From contig NZ_SMUV01000068.1 of the NCBI RefSeq assembly GCF_004358185.1, forward strand, positions 112,406-176,405: 64,000 nucleotides of DNA, read 5' to 3'. Of this stretch, positions 51,056-58,918 are shown piece by piece. The stretch comes from Antarcticimicrobium luteum (GTDB lineage Bacteria > Pseudomonadota > Alphaproteobacteria > Rhodobacterales > Rhodobacteraceae). Each line of letters starts with the position of its first letter. Position 1 is the stretch's first letter. The notes under the pieces are model-generated. The model did no database searches. It was not told where the DNA came from and saw nothing but the letters and a program-made list of their open reading frames with translations. The position numbers and the translations under genes are program-made.

Positions 51056-51811
51056 GGTCTATTTAGTTTAGCCGTTTTGAGGTCTTGATGTCTTCGACGA
51101 ATGACGTGTTTGGCCGCTGATCCTCTCACCTGACGTTTGCGCCCACGGCTGGTTTCAGTGAGCCTCGAGTTCTCAGGCGACCGGAAACACGAAGCTGCAT
51201 GGCCGGGCTTCAATCTCTACCGATTTCGGGTGGCCGGGGAGAAGTTCATATCGCGACACAGATCTCCGCCGTTGCGCAAGTTTCAGCCATCTGCCGTTCC
51301 TTGATGCTGGAGATCGCCTTAGTGACTTCCTTCTGCATTTTCTGCAGAGCGTTGAGCGACAGCATCCCGAGATCGAAACCAGCTATCGGGTGCGTCCCGT
51401 GTCTTGGATGATCCGGTATCATAGCCTGTCGCGGCAGGAACAAGCATTCCGCGGCGGGCAAGGGCAGGCGGGGCGAGAGCTGGTGATCGCCACTTTGACC
51501 GCCAGCGGCGTGGTGGGCTTTGGGTCAAACAGTCCCGATTGGCAAGGGGACATGGTCTGGCATGGGCTCCCCGCGCATCTCTGTCTTCTGGGCCATCCCT
51601 TCGACTGACAATCCCCTAATCCCGTTCGGGCTCTCGCGCGCAACCCCGCGTCAGTCCGGGCCGTGTTGCCCCTTCGGGGCTGCCCGCGCCACCCCGGTCC
51701 TCTGGGGGTTTCCGGCGTCCGTTCCGTCCACCGTGCACGCGTCACCCGACGGGCTTTTCCCGGGTCTTGTCGAAGGGACGGTCCCGAAGACAGGACACAC
51801 AGGAGCTTATC
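51056..51811. other. Largely non-coding stretch before ssb
   Basis: Apart from the H-NS-like fragment at 51246-51365 I find no gene in these 756 bases. The part after 51600 is more GC-rich and leads into the ssb promoter and ribosome site (GGAGCTT before 51812). Confidence 0.4.
51246..51365 (-). pseudogene. Truncated H-NS-like (HvrA-type) fragment
   Basis: On the minus strand, 39 codons read MLSLNALQKMQKEVTKAISS followed by IKERQMAE. This resembles the start of alphaproteobacterial H-NS/HvrA proteins, where an LQK-DV-KAI coiled-coil helix is followed by the DNA-binding domain. Here a stop follows directly, so the binding domain is missing. Likely a decayed or recombined remnant. Confidence 0.35.
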
Positions 51812-52216
51812 ATGCAGAACATCGTCATCCTCGCCGGCAACATCGGTCAGACCCCCGAAATCCGCACCACCCAGAGCGGCACCAAGATCACCAACTTCAG
51901 CCTCGCCACCTCGCGCCCTCGCCTCTCGGAAGGCCGTGTGATGCGCGACGAGAACGGCTACCGGGTCATGGACACCGAATGGCACCGCATCACCTGCTTC
52001 AACGGTCTCGGCAAGACGGTCGCGGAGCATTGCGAAAAGGGCATGAAGGTCCTCGTCCACGGCCGCATCCACTACACCAAGTGGATCGACAGCATGGGGA
52101 ATGACCGCTACGGCTGCGAGATCATCGCCGAGAAGGTCGACTTCCTGAGCCGCCCGAAGTCGCCCGAGAACGAAAACCCCGAGCTGGTCGACCGCGACGA
52201 CGAGATCCCGTTCTGA
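51812..52216 (+). CDS. ssb: Single-stranded DNA-binding protein
   Basis: A 134-residue SSB. The OB-fold start MQNIVILAGNIGQTPEIR, the WHRITCFNGLGKTVAEHCEKG core and the C-terminal acidic tip DRDDEIPF, which recruits repair and replication partners, are all present. It is shorter than chromosomal SSBs, lacking most of the flexible linker, as is usual for plasmid copies. It covers single-stranded DNA during replication or conjugative entry of this replicon. The start follows AGGAGCTT. Confidence 0.9.
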   Translation: MQNIVILAGNIGQTPEIRTTQSGTKITNFSLATSRPRLSEGRVMRDENGYRVMDTEWHRITCFNGLGKTVAEHCEKGMKVLVHGRIHYTKWIDSMGNDRYGCEIIAEKVDFLSRPKSPENENPELVDRDDEIPF

Positions 52217-52239
52217 GGAACGGGGTTTCCCCCCTCGGG

Positions 52240-52261
52240 CCCGGCGGGGAAACCCGCCGGG
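52240..52261 (+). terminator. Hairpin with GAAA loop after ssb
   Basis: CCCGGCGGG (52240-52248), GAAA and its complement (52253-52261) form a perfect 9-bp stem followed by TTT. It matches in design the hairpin after the ParB-like gene. Confidence 0.55.
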
Positions 52262-52411
52262 TTTCCCCGGTTCCAACCGAACCGGACCTTCCTGATTGGC
52301 GCGGCGAATTCACACTTTGAGCCCAGATCGACTGGGCAATTTGCAGCGTCCATCGCAGCCGCAGCACTCACGGGAAACTCTTCCAAAGCCGCGAAGAACG
52401 ACGAATGTCTC

Positions 52412-53143
52412 TCAGCTCTCCCACATCCGACGGCAGACTGCGTCGACGGCGGCGTGGAGGACGAGCGTCAGGACGGCCAGAACGATCAGCGCGGCGAACA
52501 TGAGGTCGATCTTTGCGCGACCGTTCGCCAGCAGCATGAGGTAGCCGAGCCCGTTGGACGCTCCGACCCACTCGCCGATGATCGCGCCGATGGGGGCATA
52601 GACGGCCGCCAGCCGCAGGCCCGAGGCAAAGCCGGGCATGGCGGACGGCACCCGGACGCGCCACAGTATGCGGCCGGGCGTGGCGTTCATCACGCGGGCG
52701 AGTTCCAGCCAGCCGGACGGCACCCGCATCAGCGTGTCGAAAAACGCCGAGGTGACGGGAAAGTAGATGATGAGCAGCGCCATCGCGACCTTGGACCAGA
52801 GCCCGTAGCCGAACCACAGCGTCAGGATCGGCGCCAGCGCGAACACCGGGATGGCCTGGCTGAAGACCAGCATCGGGCGCAGCAACGCCCGCGCCAGCGG
52901 CGAGGCGACCAGCAGAAGCGCCGTGGCAAAGCCCAGGGCCGCCCCGAGCCCGAGGCCGACAAGCACCTCGATGGCGGTGACCAGAGCATGCTCGGCGATC
53001 AGCGCGCGGCTGGCCCAGAGCGTGGCGAAAACGCGCTGCGGACCGGGCAGGATGAAACGCGGCAGATCCCCCAGCGTGACCACCGCCTGCCAGGCCAGCA
53101 GGGCCACAAGCGCGGCGCCGGCCATGCGCGCGGCCCGTCTCAC
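52412..53143 (-). CDS. ABC transporter permease of a thiamine-precursor importer (ThiX-like)
   Basis: A 243-residue permease of the SsuC/TauC/ThiX family with about six membrane helices. The EAA-type loop is the GWLELARVMNATPGRILWRVRVPSAMPGFASGLRLA region. Proteins of this family import hydroxymethylpyrimidine precursors when encoded in thiamine loci. Its start overlaps the previous stop by four bases. The partner ATPase is present only as a C-terminal remnant and no binding protein is encoded here, so the importer is probably not functional unless the missing parts are elsewhere. Confidence 0.75.
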   Translation of the reverse strand: MRRAARMAGAALVALLAWQAVVTLGDLPRFILPGPQRVFATLWASRALIAEHALVTAIEVLVGLGLGAALGFATALLLVASPLARALLRPMLVFSQAIPVFALAPILTLWFGYGLWSKVAMALLIIYFPVTSAFFDTLMRVPSGWLELARVMNATPGRILWRVRVPSAMPGFASGLRLAAVYAPIGAIIGEWVGASNGLGYLMLLANGRAKIDLMFAALIVLAVLTLVLHAAVDAVCRRMWES

Positions 53144-53508
53144 GCCGCCTCCATCAGCAATCGCAGCAACCGGCCCTGAAAGGCGAGGGTTTCGGGCGCA
53201 TCGTAGAGGCGCGGCGTGGGGGCCTCGGGCGGGGTGACATTGGTAATCCCCTCGCCTGTCATCAGCAGGACGCGGTGCCCCAGTCGCGCGGCCTCGGCGG
53301 CGTCATGGGTGACGTGCAGGACAGTGCGGTCCGCCAGCACCTCAGCGGCGAGATCCTGCAGCGCCGTATGCGCGCGCGCCGCCGCCGGCACGAAGCTTTC
53401 GTTGACGGCGGTGGCGACTTTCGCCCCGCCGTAGCCGAGTTCGTCCAGAACCGCGGCGAGCGTGTCGGCCCGCACCTCGGTCGCGGTTCCGTTAATCGTG
53501 ATCTTCAT
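53140..53508 (-). CDS. In-frame fusion of thiS start and ABC ATPase end
   Basis: The 122-residue product starts MKITINGTATEVRADTLAAV, the start of ThiS. From about residue 51 it reads DLAAEVLADRTVLHVTHDAAE, the H-loop and C-terminal part of a ThiZ-type transporter ATPase. The ThiS GG tail that carries sulfur is absent, as are Walker A and B of the ATPase, so neither activity should exist. A deletion between the two genes, taking thiG and others with it, explains the structure. The junction lies near 53356. Confidence 0.75.
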   Translation of the reverse strand: MKITINGTATEVRADTLAAVLDELGYGGAKVATAVNESFVPAAARAHTALQDLAAEVLADRTVLHVTHDAAEAARLGHRVLLMTGEGITNVTPPEAPTPRLYDAPETLAFQGRLLRLLMEAA

Positions 53509-54469
53509 GCCAGAACTCCGGTTTTGTGCCGTCACAGGCCGCCTCCACCGCCATCCGTGCCAGGGCGGGCGCGAGCAGGAAGCCGTGGCGAAAGAGGCCG
53601 TTGACGTGGATCGTCTGGCCCCGCCTGCGAAGGCGGGGCAGGTTGTCGGGAAAGGCGGGACGGGCATCGACGCCGATTTCCACCAGCTCCGCCTCACCAA
53701 AGGCTGGATGCAGCGCGTAGGCGGCGGAGAGCAGTTCCAGCACCGACCGGACGCTTCGACGGCGATCATCGCTCTCGATCTGCGTCGCGCCCAGCATGAA
53801 CAGACCGTCGCCGCGCGGGACGACGTAAAGCGGAAAGCGCGGGTGCAGCAGCCGCACCGGGCGGCTCAAATGGATATCGGGGCAGCGCAGAACGGCCATC
53901 TCGCCCTTTACCCCGCGCAGGTCACGCAGGGCGTCCCGCGCCGAAAGCCCGCGACAATCGAAGGTCAGGCCATCGGGGCGACCGGGCGCGGCGATGAAAG
54001 TGACGCCGGCCTGTTCCAGCCGGTCGCGCAGATGGTTGAGCGCCACGCGCGGATCGAGATGCGCCTCGTCCTCGACGTGCAGCGCCCGGTCGAACCGGCC
54101 GCCAAGATCGGGCTCCAGCGCGGTGAGCGCCTTGCCGTCGAGCTGTCGGTGGCCTTCGACCCGCCGCGCAAAGCGGTCAAGCTCGCGCCTGTCCCGGTCC
54201 AGCGTCACGACGATGGTCCCGCGTTGCGCCACGGCCACCCCCTGCTGCGTCCACCATCCGGCGGCCTGTTTGCCCAGCCGGACCACCGGCTCTTCCGCCG
54301 TGTCGCCCTCGCAGAACGGCGCCAGCATCCCGCCGGCCCACCAGGAGCAGCCATGCGGCCCGGGCCGGGGGGCGGGATCGAAGACCCTCACATCGCAGCC
54401 CCGGGCGACCAGTTCGGTCGCGACGCAGAGCCCGGCGACACCGGCGCCAAGGACCGTCGCCCGCGTCAT
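53492..54469 (-). CDS. thiO: Glycine oxidase ThiO
   Basis: A 325-residue FAD-dependent oxidase of the DAO family. It has the GAGVAGLCVATELVARG dinucleotide-binding loop at residues 8-24, a CSWWAGGMLAPFCEG block, and the later VVPRGDGLFMLGATQIE and LFRHGFLLAPALA stretches that hold FAD. It oxidises glycine to the imine needed to form the thiazole. It overlaps thiD by four bases and the thiS fusion by 17. With thiG and intact thiS gone, it has no obvious partner here. Confidence 0.85.
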   Translation of the reverse strand: MTRATVLGAGVAGLCVATELVARGCDVRVFDPAPRPGPHGCSWWAGGMLAPFCEGDTAEEPVVRLGKQAAGWWTQQGVAVAQRGTIVVTLDRDRRELDRFARRVEGHRQLDGKALTALEPDLGGRFDRALHVEDEAHLDPRVALNHLRDRLEQAGVTFIAAPGRPDGLTFDCRGLSARDALRDLRGVKGEMAVLRCPDIHLSRPVRLLHPRFPLYVVPRGDGLFMLGATQIESDDRRRSVRSVLELLSAAYALHPAFGEAELVEIGVDARPAFPDNLPRLRRRGQTIHVNGLFRHGFLLAPALARMAVEAACDGTKPEFWHEDHD

Positions 54470-55266
54470 GTCCAGACCTCGTGGAAATGGTGGACGGGTC
54501 CGTGACCGTCGCCGATATCCAGCCCGTCGGCCGCGCGGATCGCGCCGTGCACCCAAGCCTGTGCCCGCCGAACCGCGTCCATGACACTGGCCCCCTGGGC
54601 CAGTTCGGCCGCGATGGCCGAGGACAGGCTGCACCCGGTGCCGTGGGTGTTGCGCGTGGCAAGGCGGGGCTGCTCCATCGCCACGACGCCGGACGCTGTC
54701 ACCAGCCGATCGATGCAACTCGGCCCCTCCGCGTGGCCGCCCTTCATCACCACCGCCCGCGCGCCGAGCCCGAGCAGGGCCCGCCCCTGCGCCTCGGTCT
54801 CCCCGGCATCCCGTGCATCGCCGCAGCGCAACAGGCGGGCGGCCTCGGGAAGGTTCGGCGTCAGCACGTCGGCGCGGGGCAGCAGCCTCTCGATCAGCGC
54901 GACCTCGGCCTCCTCGGCCAGCAGCGCGTCCCCCGACTTCGCGACCATTACCGGATCGAGCACGACCGGGCCACCGTAGCCCGCAATCGCGTCGGCGACC
55001 GCGGCGACGATCTCGGGCGAGGCCAGCATTCCGATCTTGATCGCCTGCGGCGGGATGTCGTCCAACACGGCGGCGATCTGCGCCATGACCACGGCGGGCG
55101 AGACCGCCTCGACCGCGAAGACACCGCGGGTGTTCTGCGCGGTGATCGCGGTGATCGCGCTCGTGCCATAGACGCCGAGCGCCGAGAAGGTCTTCAGATC
55201 GGCCTGGATGCCCGCGCCTCCGCCGCTGTCGGAGCCCGCGATGGTCAGTGCGGATTGATGTGGCAT
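54466..55266 (-). CDS. thiD: Hydroxymethylpyrimidine/phosphomethylpyrimidine kinase
   Basis: A 266-residue ribokinase-fold enzyme that phosphorylates HMP and HMP-P on the way to thiamine. ALTIAGSDSGGGAGIQADLK at the start and RNTHGTGCSLSSAIAAEL near the C terminus, containing the catalytic base, are diagnostic. A GAGGAGGAAG site precedes the ATG. It is the first gene behind the TPP riboswitch, and should be the only clearly functional thiamine synthesis enzyme of this truncated operon besides thiO. Confidence 0.9.
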   Translation of the reverse strand: MPHQSALTIAGSDSGGGAGIQADLKTFSALGVYGTSAITAITAQNTRGVFAVEAVSPAVVMAQIAAVLDDIPPQAIKIGMLASPEIVAAVADAIAGYGGPVVLDPVMVAKSGDALLAEEAEVALIERLLPRADVLTPNLPEAARLLRCGDARDAGETEAQGRALLGLGARAVVMKGGHAEGPSCIDRLVTASGVVAMEQPRLATRNTHGTGCSLSSAIAAELAQGASVMDAVRRAQAWVHGAIRAADGLDIGDGHGPVHHFHEVWT

Positions 55267-55334
55267 CGTCGCTTCCTCCTCCGGCGAGGGGAGGAGGAAG
55301 AAAAGGCGGGCATCGTCGTGCGCGCCAAATCTTG

Positions 55335-55416
55335 CTCCGTTCCCTACGCCGGTATTGCCCGGATCAGGTTCAATGGGTTGGCTCGCGCCTCTCAGCCCCA
55401 GACGGGGCACCCCAAC
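55335..55416 (-). promoter_or_regulatory. TPP riboswitch (THI element)
   Basis: On the minus strand this reads GGGGTGCC..., then GGGCTGAGA, then GAACCTGATCCGGGCAATAC and CGGCGTAGGGA. These are the conserved CUGAGA, ACCU-GAUCC and GCGUAGGGA elements of the THI box. It lies 69 bases before thiD, a normal distance for translational or terminator control by thiamine pyrophosphate. Confidence 0.93.
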
Positions 55417-55803
55417 GGATTCGCGAGATGAATATCAGCGCGCGGGCGGACCTGCAACTGCGCGTAGTCAGGCGGCATCGTTTCTCACCGGAGCGGGCGG
55501 GCTTCCCTCCCTTCGTTCACCCTCTCCGGCCGAAGATACCATGATGCATGCGCAGTGAATGGCAGATTGGCCCGCACAGCCGGCACTCGAGCGACGGTCA
55601 TGCCATGCCTTGCAACGGGCTGACCGGCCGCTTTTGTGATGCTGCGCCGCGGCCTCCGGCCGTCGACGAACGGCCGCTCCGGGCCGATCGTGTCGTCTAC
55701 TGGAAAGCGGGGCAAGCGGCCTTTCCTATCCGTTCGAGGCGCGTGATGAGATCGGCGAGCGCGGGGCACTTCACAAACCATGACGTTGTCTGACGCGGGC
55801 CCG
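55417..55803. other. Gap between the riboswitch and the RTX gene
   Basis: I find no convincing gene in these 387 bases. They should include the thiamine operon promoter (minus strand) and, at the 55.8-kb end, the trailer of the RTX gene. No strong repeat seen. Confidence 0.4.
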
Positions 55804-58725
55804 TCAGATGAAGACGATGTCGTCTGTCAGGGCAAACATGTCCCCGACGTCGCGCAGAATCAGGTCCTGCTTGCCAAAGTCCAGAACGACATCTGCTCCG
55901 GTATCCGTCCCGTAGGTTTCCAGCACCTCGCGCACGTCCAACCCGCCGCCCCACAGCGCCTCGCCAAGGACAAGCGTGTCCGTGCCGGCCGTGAAGTCCT
56001 CGATCTCGTCGTGACCGGACCCGTGGAGAAACACGAAGGTATCCTTCCCGCCCCCGCCGTGCAGAACGTCGTTCCCGGCACCGCCGTCGAGCCAATCCTT
56101 GCCGTGCCCGCCGGAGAGAACGTCGGTTCCCTTGGCGCCTTTCAACGTGTCGCCGCCGGTTCCGCCAAGGAGGGTGTCCGCGCCTGCGGATCCCGACAGC
56201 CTGTCGCCTCCTGCGCCGCCAGAAAGCTGATCCGATCCGCCCCGGCCCTTGATCTTGTCGGCGCCGCGCCCGCCGGAAAGCAGATCCGCCCCCTTGCCGC
56301 CGTCGAGGAAATCCCTTTCGGTCCCGCCCGCGAGGATGTCGTCCCCGTCGCCACCCAGGATCCTGTCCCTGCCCGCACCTCCGGACAGCAGATCGGCGCC
56401 GCCCTTGCCGTTCAATTCGTCATTTCCGCCGAGCCCGAGGATATAGTCATCGGCGTCGCTGCCGATGAGCGCCCTTCGATCCGCGTCGTGTTCGTATCCG
56501 CTGTCCTTGGCGCGCATGTAGTCGCCGAAAACTTCGAACTCTGTCCCGCCGAAATCCGGGACGGTGCTGTAGTCGGTTTCCCCCGCGATCACCCTGTGGC
56601 CGTCCAGGTGGCCAACCAGCGTATCGTCGGCCACCATGCTCATGATGGCCCAGTAGAGCCCCTGATTGTGCTCGGCCCCGAACCCGCCCAGCTTGAACGA
56701 TTCCGTCGGGTCGGTCATCGCGACATTGGGCAGGTCGATGGCGCGCAGGCCGTTGTCGAAGTTCTGATTGGCGTTCAGGGGCGAATTGGGGACCAGGGGC
56801 AGCGACGTCGGGTTCTCGCGGTCGAAGGTCACGGGATCATTGGTGAAGGAGAGCCCGATGTAGCTTGTGGGGGCGTCCAGGGACACGGTCTGAAAACTGC
56901 CGCCGAGCTCGATCGTGCGCACCAGCGAGGGGTCATACTGGCCGTCCATGCCCTTTTTCGTATAGCCTTCGAGCAGGGCCTCATGATGCAGCCCGGCCGA
57001 GGCCAGAGAGACGATGGTGAGATCAAGCTCGGACTGCAGCCGATGGGCATCCACCAGCGTGAACAGATCCACCGTGGCACCGCCCAGGCTGTGACCCGAA
57101 ACCACCACCTTGTCGATGTTGTTGCCGTCGTCGTTCGCATAGCCGATCGCGGCGTCGATCAACGGGCGCATCGCCTCGTAGTAGTTGTAGATGCCGTTGC
57201 CGGTAAAGGACTGCCCCAGGGCGGCGTCCACGGCGTCCTTGTCATCCGTGCCGCGAAACGTCAGCGCCAGGGTTTTATTGCCCTCCGGGTCGAGGCCGAC
57301 GGCCACCAACCCTTGCGCGGCATAGCGAGTGAAAATTCTGATGTCCTCAGAATCGCCGATATATAGCCCATTGGTGGAGAAGAACGCCTCGCCTGTCTCG
57401 GCGCGGAAATAGTCGCCCAACCCGTTGCCGTCGTCGAGAACCGTCCATTCGGCGGCCTTCAGGTACGCGCGGTAATCGTCCATCAGCCCGTTCTCGGCCA
57501 GTTCGTGTGTCGACCGGTAGTCTTCGGGCAGGTTCTCCATACCGTAGACCGCCCGTGCCATGAAGGCGCCGAGCTTTACCTCGAAGGCCGAATTGACGAT
57601 AGTCTTCCGCGGGCCGCTGTCGTGATCGTGGCCGAAGTCCTCGGACCAGCTGTTGTTGGCGGTCGACAGTTCGGGATCGCCGCCGGACACTTTTACCTCG
57701 ACAGTGTGCGGCCCGTCCTCTGTCAGCGTGTAGTCGAAGCTTTCCCAATCCCCGAACAGCGGCGTTAGGCCCCAGCTCAGCTTGTCGGTGCCGACGCGGG
57801 CGCCATCGACGATGTACTCGATGTTGATCGGGCCTTTCAGCAGGTTCCAGGACTCGGTTCCGATGTTCTCGATGAAAGGCCGGATCTCGATCGTGTCGCC
57901 CTTGTCCCAGCCGCCAAGCACACGCACATCGCTGACGGTCAGGTCGGGACGGTCACCGATGGCGAAGGTGTAGCTCTCGGAGCGGCTGTCGTTGCTGGTG
58001 TCCGCGTCACCGGAATCGACGATGCGCACCTGCACGGTGTTGGTCCCGACCTTGTCGAAGACATGCAGGTCGCTTTCATAGTTCACCTTGCCGCCCCCCA
58101 AGCCGGCCGGCAGGACGCTGGTGCCGATGACCTCGCCGTTGACGAGATACTCGATGTCGACCTTGCCGGTGTAATACTGGTCGCCCAGGTTCTCGATCCA
58201 GGCCTCGATCAGCACCGGCGAACCGACCTCCTGCGTTCCCGAGATGTCGATGTCCTTGACCCGCAGATCGGCGGCCGAGTTGTAATCGACCCAGACCTCC
58301 AGATAGTTGAGGTCGAGTGAGATCCCGGTCCGGTTGTCGATCCGCAGCCCCCAGTTGCCATTCACCGGGTTGCCGTCGAGCCCGAAGAGAATGCTGGATT
58401 TCAGATCGCTGCCCCAGAAGGAAATGTCGTAGTCGTCCGACTTGTCGCTGTCGTTTCCGTCGTCCCCGTCCGCGCCAAAGCCATCCCAGTTGTAATAGAT
58501 GCTGTTCTTTTCGCCGTCGGGAGAGACGATCCACATGTCGACCTTGCCCAAGTCCACCTTGGTTCCGGAGTTATGATCAAGGTGCAACCGGAACCGCACC
58601 GCCTCGACCTCGGCCCCGGCCGGATCGCCCGACGGGTTGAACGTAACCGTACTGAGCCCCTTTGCGATGGTCATGTCGTCGTTGTAGTGGTCGGAGTAGC
58701 CGTCGTAGAAATAGGCGGTGCCCAT
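55804..58725 (-). CDS. Secreted RTX protein with lipase domain
   Basis: A 973-residue type I secretion substrate. Residues about 1-150 look like a proprotein-convertase P-domain (WIVSPDGEKNSIYYNWDGFG, then GNWGLRIDNRTGISLDLNYLEVWV). Two CARDB-like Ig domains follow (about 152-255 and 258-365). A class 3 lipase domain has GHSLGG with Ser546 and TFRGTDDKD before it. From about 755 to 890 there are glycine/aspartate nonapeptides (GGxGxDxLxG) that bind calcium, and the end is an acidic-hydrophobic export signal. No N-terminal signal peptide, as expected. The exporter genes are not in the window. Confidence 0.85.
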   Translation of the reverse strand: MGTAYFYDGYSDHYNDDMTIAKGLSTVTFNPSGDPAGAEVEAVRFRLHLDHNSGTKVDLGKVDMWIVSPDGEKNSIYYNWDGFGADGDDGNDSDKSDDYDISFWGSDLKSSILFGLDGNPVNGNWGLRIDNRTGISLDLNYLEVWVDYNSAADLRVKDIDISGTQEVGSPVLIEAWIENLGDQYYTGKVDIEYLVNGEVIGTSVLPAGLGGGKVNYESDLHVFDKVGTNTVQVRIVDSGDADTSNDSRSESYTFAIGDRPDLTVSDVRVLGGWDKGDTIEIRPFIENIGTESWNLLKGPINIEYIVDGARVGTDKLSWGLTPLFGDWESFDYTLTEDGPHTVEVKVSGGDPELSTANNSWSEDFGHDHDSGPRKTIVNSAFEVKLGAFMARAVYGMENLPEDYRSTHELAENGLMDDYRAYLKAAEWTVLDDGNGLGDYFRAETGEAFFSTNGLYIGDSEDIRIFTRYAAQGLVAVGLDPEGNKTLALTFRGTDDKDAVDAALGQSFTGNGIYNYYEAMRPLIDAAIGYANDDGNNIDKVVVSGHSLGGATVDLFTLVDAHRLQSELDLTIVSLASAGLHHEALLEGYTKKGMDGQYDPSLVRTIELGGSFQTVSLDAPTSYIGLSFTNDPVTFDRENPTSLPLVPNSPLNANQNFDNGLRAIDLPNVAMTDPTESFKLGGFGAEHNQGLYWAIMSMVADDTLVGHLDGHRVIAGETDYSTVPDFGGTEFEVFGDYMRAKDSGYEHDADRRALIGSDADDYILGLGGNDELNGKGGADLLSGGAGRDRILGGDGDDILAGGTERDFLDGGKGADLLSGGRGADKIKGRGGSDQLSGGAGGDRLSGSAGADTLLGGTGGDTLKGAKGTDVLSGGHGKDWLDGGAGNDVLHGGGGKDTFVFLHGSGHDEIEDFTAGTDTLVLGEALWGGGLDVREVLETYGTDTGADVVLDFGKQDLILRDVGDMFALTDDIVFI

Positions 58726-58789
58726 GGCGCGTCTCCCGCAGAGAATACGTTCCGTCAGGTCAGTTGTAGCCGGACAGGGTGACGGAACT

Positions 58790-58811
58790 GAATGAGGGAA
58801 ACACCTCATTC
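58790..58811. promoter_or_regulatory. Inverted repeat between the RTX gene and the sensor kinase
   Basis: GAATGAGG (58790-58797) and CCTCATTC (58804-58811) are exact complements across six bases in the divergent promoter region. A site for the response regulator encoded 2 kb further is a reasonable guess. Confidence 0.45.
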
Positions 58812-58918
58812 GAGCGACGGACTTGAAATTTGGTCCCAAAAACAGAGACATGTGCCTGACGCTTCGCTTCAAGCGGGTGTGCTTGACGCAACGCAAGGCC
58901 GCAAGGTAGCGTTTTGCG

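Noticed and set aside
51520..52104. Alternative plus-strand frame overlapping ssb
   Set aside because: ssb has a complete OB-fold and acidic tip in another frame; the alternative is Arg/Pro/His-rich.
55780..57366. Plus-strand frame opposite the RTX gene
   Set aside because: RTX repeats are clear on the minus strand; repetitive coding DNA often leaves the other strand open.
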